Shown: in pieces, positions 57,761 to 64,000 of the stretch
Numbering within the stretch: position 1 is the first letter of the stretch
Layout: the number at the start of each line of letters is the position of its first letter
Translations under genes and position numbers: made by a program
Notes under the pieces: model-generated
The model's database searches: none
What the model saw: the letters and a program-made list of their open reading frames with translations, nothing else
Told to the model about the DNA's origin: nothing
From: Bradyrhizobium diazoefficiens USDA 110
GTDB taxonomy: Bacteria > Pseudomonadota > Alphaproteobacteria > Rhizobiales > Xanthobacteraceae
DNA: 64,000 nucleotides
Reading direction: 5' to 3'
Assembly: GCF_000011365.1 (NCBI RefSeq)
Contig: NC_004463.1
Location: 310,001 to 374,000, forward strand

Positions 57761-58222
57761 ATGACCAGCGGCTATTTTGAAGACACCGAAATTGGCGATA
57801 GCCGGCAAGGCCGGCCCCTATTTTGTCTCCAAGGACGAAATTATTCAGTTCGCCAAGCAATATGACGCACGGCCCTTCCACATCGATGAGGAAGCTGCTG
57901 CGCACTCAGTTTTTGCGGGACTGACGGCATCCGGTGCCCACACGTTCGCGATCTTCATCTCGCTAACGAGCAAACTACAGCCTCCGCTCCGTGTCCTTGC
58001 CGGGCTCGGCTGGGATGAGGTGAGGCTGCCGAACGCGGTACCCCCGGAGACCACCTCGATCTTGAATCGATTGTTCTGGAGAAGCGCGAGTCGAGGTCGA
58101 GCTCCGATAGGGGAATCCTTCGCAACCAAATCCACTTGCGCAACCAAAGACGCGAGACGGTGTTGCAGTGCATCGGCAATGTTCTCGTTGCGAGGCGACC
58201 GGATGCGAAAGCATCGATGTAA
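57761..58222 (+). pseudogene. MaoC-like dehydratase, broken by two frameshifts
   Basis: It starts MTSGYFEDTEIGDSR in one frame. After an apparent one-base insertion near 57800 the sense moves to the next frame (GPYFVSKDEIIQFAKQYDAR, PFHIDEEAAAHSVFAGLTAS, THAFA-like hydratase region, VLAGLGWDEVRLPN). After an apparent one-base loss near 58047 it returns to the first frame (DLESIVLEKRESRSS to RRETVLQCIGNVLVARRPD), ending at TAA 58220. The restored product would be 153 residues, normal for a MaoC/R-hydratase. As sequenced, the first frame stops after 34 codons. It may be a true pseudogene or the result of two sequencing errors. Confidence 0.8.
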
Positions 58223-58423
58223 GCCATTCAACAAGCTGCCGTCGGTTGGTTTCGCTCTGATGTCTCTTGTGCGTCACAAGGCGACATTCCGGGTTCGGGG
58301 GGTGTCCGCTTTACCCTAGAAAGCAAACATCCCGGATTTACGAAGTACACGCCCTTGCATTCCTGATGATTCGTTGACCGTCATGGTGAGGAGGCGCGCA
58401 AGCGCGCCGTCCAAAACTCAATC

Positions 58424-58610
58424 GTCGTCCCGGACAAGCAGTGCTCTAGACAACGCGAAGCGTTGTCTAGAGCGAAGCGCAGATCCGGGATCCATAACCA
58501 CAGGGAGATCTTTGGCGAAGACTCGGAGTTGCCAGCTCGCGCGGCGACTCCTCCCTGGGGTTATGGGTCCCGGATCTACGCGCGCTTTTGGCGCGCTTGT
58601 CCGGGACGAC
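58424..58610. repeat. Intergenic palindromic repeat, family A (long form)
   Basis: It runs from GTCGTCCCGGACAAGCAGTG to GCGCTTGTCCGGGACGAC, with inner GATCCGGGATCCATAACCAC and TTATGGGTCCCGGATC. An inner stem GCTCTAGACAACGC / GCGTTGTCTAGAGC (58442-58471) is also visible. It fills most of 58223-58633, where no gene is seen. Confidence 0.85.
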
Positions 58611-58633
58611 GAGCGTGGGGCAGGTCTCAACCG

Positions 58634-59440
58634 CTATTTCGCAAACGACCGCGACGGCGGCAAATGCAGCGCCCAGGCGTCGACCTTGTCGCTGGCGCGC
58701 GGATAGATCTCCGTCACGATCGGATCGTGGCCGGGAATGAACCTGTCGGGGTGGCCGGCGAGACGCTCGATCGTCTCCCAGCCCTGTGCCATGTCGCCGA
58801 CATTGTAGACGATCGGAAACGGGCTGCGGCGCTGCAGGTTGGCGTAGTAATGCGCGGCGTCGGACGCCAGCACCACCGGCCCGCGCGCGGTCTCGACCTT
58901 GACCACCTGCAAGCCGTCCGAATGGCCGCCGACACGGTGCACGGTGATTCCGGGCGCGACCTCGCCGTCGCCCGAATAGAAATTGACGCGCTCGCCATAG
59001 ACATGGCGCACCATCTGCGTGACGTGCTCGACCGAGAACGGATGTCGCAGCAGTCCGTTGCACATGCAGCGGCCGGTCGCGTAGGCCATCTCGCGCTCCT
59101 GGAGATGGAAGCGCGCGTTCGCAAAACGATCGAGATTGCCGGCATGGTCGTAATGCAAATGCGTCACGATGATGTCGCGAATCGCCGACGCCTTGACGCC
59201 AAAGCGCTCCAGCGCATCGACCGGATTGAGCGTCAGCTTGCGCGCGCGTGCGCTCGCCTCCTCGGCATTGAAGCCGGTATCGACCAGGATGTCGCGGCCG
59301 CCGCCGCGGATCAGCCAGACGAAGTAGTCGAGATCCTGCGCCGCGCTGTCATGCGGATCCGGCGCCAGGAAGTTCATGCTGGGAGTGCGCGGCGACATGG
59401 TCGCATAGCGCAGTGCGTAGATTTCGTAGGCGTTTCCCAT
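58634..59440 (-). CDS. MBL-fold hydrolase, N-acyl-homoserine lactonase family
   Basis: A 268-residue protein with an intact metal motif THLHYDHAGNL, then GGHSDGLQVV, VLASDAAHYY and a late IPGHDPI. The layout is that of the AttM/AiiA-like lactonase group; quorum-signal or other lactone hydrolysis is likely, but many relatives have unknown substrates. The start at ATG 59440 lacks a strong Shine-Dalgarno; the frame extends to 59503. Confidence 0.85.
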   Translation of the reverse strand: MGNAYEIYALRYATMSPRTPSMNFLAPDPHDSAAQDLDYFVWLIRGGGRDILVDTGFNAEEASARARKLTLNPVDALERFGVKASAIRDIIVTHLHYDHAGNLDRFANARFHLQEREMAYATGRCMCNGLLRHPFSVEHVTQMVRHVYGERVNFYSGDGEVAPGITVHRVGGHSDGLQVVKVETARGPVVLASDAAHYYANLQRRSPFPIVYNVGDMAQGWETIERLAGHPDRFIPGHDPIVTEIYPRASDKVDAWALHLPPSRSFAK

Positions 59441-59848
59441 GATTTTTCTTTTGGTTTTGCTTCTTGTGTGGACCTTCGGGGAGGTACGAGCGCACCAAGC
59501 CATTGTCCGCCGGAAAGGTCAAACGCCACGCGTGATGCGTGGAGGGCCCCTCCAATGTGAGACCAATCACATTTTCGGCGCCACGACTCCCCTAATAAAG
59601 AACTCCCCTAACAGGGGTGCCCTGAGATGGCCGCTGCAATGCCCAACCGGATCGTGTCGAGCACAACCAAGATGGCTGGTTTATTCCCCTCGCGGCGCGC
59701 CCATGCGTTGCGGTCAATCGTCGCGATAATGCCGAATCTCCAAGCGGTTGACGCCCCCTCTCCCCGGTTTGATAATGCACATTGCGTAAGTTAAGGTCGC
59801 CGCGGCGCAAGCTGGGAACGGCGCCTTTTTGGCTGGACCGCGCTGATT
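59441..59848. other. Intergenic region without recognised genes
   Basis: 408 bp between the lactonase-like gene (minus) and the caspase-like gene (plus). Only a weak dyad AGGGGTGCCCT (59604-59614) is seen. Promoters for both genes should be here but were not identified. Confidence 0.5.
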
Positions 59849-60931
59849 ATGAAAATTCGCTTCCTTTTCCTTCTTCCCTTGCTCGTTTCGCTCGTCCCGA
59901 CCGCTCCATCGCTTGCGGCCGGCGACCGTTATGCGCTGGTCATCGGCAACGCCAAATATCCGGATGCAGACGCCCCGCTGAAGGAACCGCTCAACGACGC
60001 ACGTGACGTCGCCGACGAGCTCAAGCGCGACGGCTTTTCGGTCGAAATCGGCGAGAACCTGACCGGCGACGGCATGCGCCGCGCCTTCGACAAGCTCTAC
60101 GGCAAGATCAAGCCGGGCTCGGTTGCGCTGGTGTTCTTCAGCGGTTTCGGCATCCAGTCGGCGCGCCAGAGCTACATGCTGCCGATCGACGCGCAAATCT
60201 GGACCGAATCCGACGTGCGCCGCGACGGTTTCAGCCTGGAAGCCGTCCTCGGCGAGCTCAACACCCGCGGCGCCGGCGTCAAGATCGCGCTGATCGATGC
60301 CTCGAGGCGTAACCCGTTCGAGCGCCGGTTCCGCAGCTTCTCGGCCGGCCTGACCCCGGTCATCGCGCCGAACGGGACGCTGGTGATGTATTCGGCGGCG
60401 CTGGCCTCGGTGGTGTCGGACGCCGGCGGCGAGCACAGCCTGTTCGTCCAGGAACTGCTGAAGGAAATCCGCGTCCCCGACCTGATGGCCGAGGAGACGC
60501 TGAACCGCACCAAGATGGGCGTCACCCGCGCCTCGCGCGGCGAGCAGGTGCCGTGGATATCCTCTTCATTGGCCGAAGATTTCTCGTTCATTCCGGGAGC
60601 CGGCGGATCGCGTCCGACAATGGCGCCGCCGCCCGCGCCCCCCGCGCCGCCACCCGTCGTCGCCAACAACCCGCCGCCGGCACCACCGGTGCCACCATCA
60701 CCGCCTCCGCCGCCGAAGCCGGCCGACACGGCGGCCGCACCAGCTCCCGCGCCCGTCCCGGCCCCATCACCGAAGCCGCAGGTCGAGGCCGCCTTACCCC
60801 CGCCGCCGCCGCCGGTGAAACCGGCCGATCCCGCTCCCGCGCCGAACGCGGACGCCGGGCCTAGCGCGGCCGCCCTCGCGGAGGACCCCACCATCAAGGG
60901 GCCTGACGGCCAAGATCGCGGCCAATCCTGA
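59849..60931 (+). CDS. Caspase-like exported protein lacking catalytic dyad
   Basis: A 360-residue frame: signal peptide (LFLLPLLVSLVPTAPSLAA), then a peptidase C14 fold (RYALVIGNAKYPDADAPLKE, NDARDVADELKRDGF, LYGKIKPGSVALVFFSGFG, IALIDASRRNPFERRF). The catalytic His of the usual SGHG is Phe (SGFG), and the catalytic Cys of DACRxNPF is Ser (DASRRNPF), so it should not be a protease. A Pro/Ala-rich linker (about 260-345) follows. The frame then breaks near 60900, where GGGG replaces an expected GGG; the next frame continues as a TPR domain. The intact gene was probably 59849-61376. Confidence 0.85.
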   Translation: MKIRFLFLLPLLVSLVPTAPSLAAGDRYALVIGNAKYPDADAPLKEPLNDARDVADELKRDGFSVEIGENLTGDGMRRAFDKLYGKIKPGSVALVFFSGFGIQSARQSYMLPIDAQIWTESDVRRDGFSLEAVLGELNTRGAGVKIALIDASRRNPFERRFRSFSAGLTPVIAPNGTLVMYSAALASVVSDAGGEHSLFVQELLKEIRVPDLMAEETLNRTKMGVTRASRGEQVPWISSSLAEDFSFIPGAGGSRPTMAPPPAPPAPPPVVANNPPPAPPVPPSPPPPPKPADTAAAPAPAPVPAPSPKPQVEAALPPPPPPVKPADPAPAPNADAGPSAAALAEDPTIKGPDGQDRGQS

Positions 60932-60935
60932 CGAC

Positions 60936-61376
60936 GTGAACGCGCTGTACCGCCGCGGCCAGGTCTATGCCAGCAAGGGCGCCTACAACCTCGCCATCAA
61001 GGATTTCGACGACACGCTCCGGATCAACTCGAAGGACGTCGAGGCGCTGAACAACCGCTGCTGGACCCGCACGGTGGTCGGCGATCTCCAGGGCGCCCTG
61101 AAGGATTGCAACGAAGCGCTGCGGCTGCGTCCGAACTTCGTCGATGCGCTGGACAGCCGGGGGCTCGTCAATCTGAAATCGGGAGCGGTGAAGAACGCGA
61201 TCGCCGATTTCGATGCGGCCCTGAGGATCAATCCCCGCCTCACCTCCTCGCTGTACGGACGGGGCATTGCGAAGCAGCGCAACGGCTCCGCCCAGGAAGG
61301 GGCGCTGGACATTGCCAATGCCAAGGCGATGGATCCGAACATCGTTCAGGAATTCGCAAGCTACGGAGTCCGCTAG
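60936..61376 (+). CDS. TPR domain, 3' part of frameshifted caspase-like gene
   Basis: 146 residues with three to four tetratricopeptide repeats (NALYRRGQVYASKGAYNLAI, EALNNRCWTRTVVGDLQGAL, DALDSRGLVNLKSGAVKNAI, SSLYGRGIAKQRNGSAQEGA). In the same frame, sense extends upstream of the GTG to about 60903 (LTAKIAANPDDV), directly continuing the caspase-like protein after the extra G. So this is most likely not a separate gene. A T-run (61379-61385) follows the stop. Confidence 0.75.
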   Translation: MNALYRRGQVYASKGAYNLAIKDFDDTLRINSKDVEALNNRCWTRTVVGDLQGALKDCNEALRLRPNFVDALDSRGLVNLKSGAVKNAIADFDAALRINPRLTSSLYGRGIAKQRNGSAQEGALDIANAKAMDPNIVQEFASYGVR

Positions 61377-61523
61377 TATTTTTTTGAATTGAGGCGACCG
61401 ACGCCTCGAACCCCCGGCGGCCCAGGCAAGACTAATGGGCGGATGCCGCAGGCGGCCTTTCCCGGGGGGCCTATTGCAGGAATTTTGGAACCACGCAGCT
61501 CGGCTGCGCAGGAGGGACTGGCA

Positions 61524-62195
61524 ATGAGATCGGCTGCAAAAGGACTTACCGCAATCCTGTCCATCATGGCCATTGGCGCCGCGCTGTCGCTGCCGGCCTC
61601 ACCCGCATTCGCCGGCGACGACGGCAACAGCAAGAACGTCACCGAGGACGAGATCGTCCGCGCGCTGGCGCCGCCGCAGAAGAAGCCGCTGACCCGCGGC
61701 CTCTCGATCGCGCCGCAGGCCGACCCCGCGCCGAGCGCGTCGGAGACCAAGCTGATCCAGTCCGTGCGCGGCCGCTCGACGCGCTCGCTGTCGTCGACCG
61801 AGCGCGAGGAAATCGCGTCAGTCGCCAAGGACAAGCCGAACATCGATCTCGAGATCACCTTCGACTACAACTCCGCCAACATCAGCACCAAGTCGCTGGC
61901 TTCGGTGCAGGCTCTCGGTCGCGCGCTGACCAGCCCCGACCTGAAGGGCTCGACCTTCGTGGTCGCCGGCCACACCGACGCCGCCGGTGGCGAGAGCTAC
62001 AACCAGGACCTGTCTGAACGCCGCGCGGATGCGATCAAGCGCTACCTCGTCGAGAAGTACAGCATCTCCGCGACCGACCTCGTCACCGTCGGTTACGGCA
62101 AGAGCAAGCTGAAGGACCCGAGCCAGCCGATGGCCGAGGTCAACCGCCGCGTGCAGGTCGTCAACATGGAAAACAAGACCACCGCATCGAAGTGA
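61524..62195 (+). CDS. OmpA-family outer membrane/periplasmic protein
   Basis: A 223-residue exported protein: signal peptide (LTAILSIMAIGAALSLPASPAFA), a linker of about 85 residues, and a C-terminal OmpA-like peptidoglycan-binding domain (ITFDYNSANISTKSLASVQAL, VAGHTDAAGGESYNQDLSERRADAI, TVGYGKSKL, NRRVQVV). There is no beta-barrel or lipobox, so it is likely a periplasmic peptidoglycan-binding protein. ATG 61524 follows AGGAGGG. It may be co-expressed with the caspase-like gene 147 bp upstream. Confidence 0.9.
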   Translation: MRSAAKGLTAILSIMAIGAALSLPASPAFAGDDGNSKNVTEDEIVRALAPPQKKPLTRGLSIAPQADPAPSASETKLIQSVRGRSTRSLSSTEREEIASVAKDKPNIDLEITFDYNSANISTKSLASVQALGRALTSPDLKGSTFVVAGHTDAAGGESYNQDLSERRADAIKRYLVEKYSISATDLVTVGYGKSKLKDPSQPMAEVNRRVQVVNMENKTTASK

Positions 62196-62251
62196 GCACG
62201 ACGCAATCCGTTGAAGTGACCGTGCCTGATGTGGTGTAAAGTCTCGCTTCC

Positions 62252-62290
62252 AAAGCGCGTCCCGCAGCCTTGCGGGACGCCGCTTTGTTT
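62252..62290 (+). terminator. Rho-independent terminator after OmpA-family gene
   Basis: The stem AAAGCG-CGTCCCGCA / TGCGGGACG-C-CGCTTT has a GCCT loop and one unpaired base, followed by GTTT. It lies 57 bp past the stop and separates the OmpA-type gene from the RND operon. Confidence 0.88.
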
Positions 62291-62353
62291 CAGGGTAACG
62301 CTCTCAGCAGGCCTCGTGCGGATGGCCGTGAGCCAGGCCAGGACAATCCGGCG

Positions 62354-63283
62354 ATGAACGTCTCCGACTATCTCAAGCCTGCCGGAACCGTGGCGTTCAT
62401 CGTCGCGCTCGGCATCGGCTATTATCTGTTCGAGCATCGGCGTCGCCCCGAGGCGAAGGAAACGCCGGGCGAGGCGCTCGTCATCGTGACGAAGTCGACC
62501 AATGCCTGCTTCTCCGACCTCGTCCGGGTGACCGGCTTTTTCGTGCCGCGCCGCGAGGCCGTGGTCGTCGCCGACCAGGAAGGCTCCCGGGTCACCGACC
62601 TCTTCGTCACCGAAGGCACCATGGTCACCGACAACCAGGAGCTGGCGCGCCTGACGGCGCCGCCGCAGATCCCGGGCCAGCCGCAGCGGTCCGGCGCGCA
62701 AGGCCCGATCTCGCTGAAGGCGCCGGCGCCGGGCCTCGTCACCGAAGTTCGCACCATCGTCGGCGCGCCGGCCTCGCCGCAGGCCGGCCCGATGTTCCGC
62801 ATCGCCGTCAACAACGAGATCGAGCTCGACGCCCAGGTCCCGGCCGTGCACATGCCCAAGCTCAGCGCCGGCGCGACCGTGCGCATCAGCCGCGACGACG
62901 CGCCCGATCTGATCGGCCGGGTGCGGCTGGTTGCGCCCGAAATCGACCGCGCCACCCAGCTCGGCCGTGTCCGCATCAGCGTCACCAACAATCCCTCGCT
63001 GAAGGTCGGCGTGTTCGCCCGCGCCTCGATCGACGCCAAGCGAAGCTGCGGCGTCGCGGTGCCCAAGACCGCGATCGACCATCTCACCGTGCAGGTCGTC
63101 AAGGGCAACACGATCGAGACGCGCAAGGTGCGGGTCGGGCTGTCGTCCGACACCGCGACGGAAATCCTGGAAGGGCTCGACGTCGGCGAAATCGTCGTGG
63201 CCGACGCCGGCTCTTCACTGCATGACGGCGACCAGATCAAGACCATGTTCGCCGATGAACTCGATCGCACGCGGGTACGCTGA
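62354..63283 (+). CDS. RND efflux periplasmic adaptor (membrane fusion protein)
   Basis: A 309-residue protein with one N-terminal membrane anchor (TVAFIVALGIGYYLFEH), then lipoyl/barrel-sandwich parts (VTGFFVPRREAVVVADQEGS, LKAPAPGLVTEVRTIVG) and a beta-barrel with KTAI and ILEGLDVGEIVVADAGSSLHDGDQI at the end. The coiled-coil hairpin between lipoyl halves is very short (about 20 residues), unusual for an adaptor that must meet a TolC-type channel. It overlaps the permease start by one base, so the two are coupled. Confidence 0.9.
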   Translation: MNVSDYLKPAGTVAFIVALGIGYYLFEHRRRPEAKETPGEALVIVTKSTNACFSDLVRVTGFFVPRREAVVVADQEGSRVTDLFVTEGTMVTDNQELARLTAPPQIPGQPQRSGAQGPISLKAPAPGLVTEVRTIVGAPASPQAGPMFRIAVNNEIELDAQVPAVHMPKLSAGATVRISRDDAPDLIGRVRLVAPEIDRATQLGRVRISVTNNPSLKVGVFARASIDAKRSCGVAVPKTAIDHLTVQVVKGNTIETRKVRVGLSSDTATEILEGLDVGEIVVADAGSSLHDGDQIKTMFADELDRTRVR

Positions 63284-64000
63284 TGGCTCTCAATATCTCG
63301 GCATGGTCGATCCGGAATCCGCTGCCGTCGGTCGTCTTTTCGATCATCCTGCTGATCCTCGGCTGGACCTCCTTCGCCAAGCTCGCGGTGACGCGGCTTC
63401 CCTCGGCCGACATTCCCGTGATCTCGGTCGCGGTGTCGCAGTTCGGTGCTGCGCCCGCCGAGCTCGAATCCCAGGTCACCAAGACCATTGAAGACGCGGT
63501 CTCCGGCGTCGAGGGTGTGCGGCACATCACCTCCTCGATCACCGACGGCTTGTCGCTGACCACCATCCAGTTCGCGCTGGAGACCAACACCGACCGCGCG
63601 CTCAACGACGTCAAGGACGCAGTGACGCGGGTGCGCTCCAACCTGCCGCAGAACGTCACCGAGCCCTTGATCCAGCGCGTCGACGTCATCGGCCTGCCGA
63701 TCGTGACCTATGCCGCGATCTCGCCCGGCAAGACGCCGGAGCAGCTCTCCTATTTCGTCGACGACGTGGTCAAGCGCGCGCTCCAGGGCGTGCGCGGCGT
63801 CGCCCAGGTCGAGCGCATCGGCGGTGTCGAGCGCGAGATCCTGGTCTCGCTCGATCCCGACCGCCTTCAGGCGATGGGCCTGACCGCCGTCAATGTCAGC
63901 CAGAGCCTGCGCGGCACCAATGTCGACGTCGCCGGCGGCCGCGCCGAGATCGGCAAGAACGACCAGGCGATCCGCACCCTGGCCGGCGCCAAGACGCTGA
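63283..64000 (+). CDS. RND efflux transporter permease, partial
   Basis: The first 239 residues of an AcrB/HAE1-type pump, cut by the right edge. It starts MALNISAWSIRNPLPSVVFS, then VTRLPSADIPVISV, QFGAAPAELESQVTKTIEDA, GVEGVRHITSSITDG and RVRSNLPQNVTEPLIQRVD, all typical of the porter domain. Operon partner of the adaptor upstream. Confidence 0.93.
   Translation, partial: MALNISAWSIRNPLPSVVFSIILLILGWTSFAKLAVTRLPSADIPVISVAVSQFGAAPAELESQVTKTIEDAVSGVEGVRHITSSITDGLSLTTIQFALETNTDRALNDVKDAVTRVRSNLPQNVTEPLIQRVDVIGLPIVTYAAISPGKTPEQLSYFVDDVVKRALQGVRGVAQVERIGGVEREILVSLDPDRLQAMGLTAVNVSQSLRGTNVDVAGGRAEIGKNDQAIRTLAGAKTL

Noticed and set aside
60172..60897. Glycine-rich minus-strand frame resembling a repeat protein
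   Set aside because: Reverse reading of the proline-rich linker of the caspase-like gene.

Overview
The window looks like chromosome of a Bradyrhizobium-type alphaproteobacterium. It is GC-rich and carries a complete nosRZDFYLX nitrous oxide reductase cluster behind a FixK2-type box. It also has a form II CO-dehydrogenase-like coxSLM cluster with coxG, a PQQ alcohol dehydrogenase with the lanthanide-type Asp pair, trehalose otsBA, a homogentisate pathway, and several families of intergenic palindromic repeats of the sort common in that genus. Genus is inferred from gene content and style, not from a marker gene. I saw no prophage, IS transposase, CRISPR array or rRNA.

Layout. 1-5.1 kb (minus strand): cut-off RND efflux permease, an RpoH-type sigma factor, and an OmpR/EnvZ-type two-component pair. 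5.6-6.5 kb: two small exported proteins. 6.9-13.4 kb: RpiR-type regulator divergent from a complete five-gene peptide/opine-type ABC importer. 13.5-23.5 kb: ferritin-like protein divergent from nosRZDFYLX, then tRNA-Ser(GGA). 24-28.2 kb: MFS transporter, otsB and otsA. 28.4-33.4 kb: DUF3175 protein and two tandem chemoreceptors whose signalling halves are almost identical. 33.7-41 kb: FIST/NosP-like sensor, hybrid histidine kinase, two LuxR-type response regulators, a fused periplasmic-binding/cytochrome c protein, and the PQQ dehydrogenase. 41.4-47.6 kb: coxG, coxSLM and a family III CoA-transferase. 47.9-56.3 kb: hppD with an Lrp-type regulator, then a MarR-controlled operon of FAD monooxygenase, DUF2783 protein, MBL hydrolase, hmgA and fahA. 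56.5-64 kb: small proteins, a MaoC-like pseudogene with two frameshifts, an AHL-lactonase-like hydrolase, a caspase-like protein without its catalytic dyad and frameshifted before its TPR part, an OmpA-family protein, and the start of a second RND efflux operon.

How the genes work together. The nos genes give the last step of denitrification (N2O to N2) under a low-oxygen FixK2/FNR-type signal. The 33.7-41 kb block resembles the Pseudomonas aeruginosa ethanol-oxidation neighbourhood (FIST protein PA1975, hybrid kinase PA1976, LuxR regulators, PQQ dehydrogenase and cytochrome c). It may therefore be a self-contained sense-and-oxidise module for alcohols. The 47.9-56 kb block funnels tyrosine (HppD) and probably 3-hydroxyphenylacetate (flavin hydroxylase plus small partner) to homogentisate, then to fumarate and acetoacetate; the maleylacetoacetate isomerase is not in the window.

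The strongest items for follow-up are the binding-protein/cytochrome fusion and its regulatory module, the pseudo-caspase, the homogenised chemoreceptor pair, the MarR operator palindrome, the polyglutamine tail, the MBL protein lacking half its metal motif, and a cluster of three single-base frameshifts at 57.8-60.9 kb.
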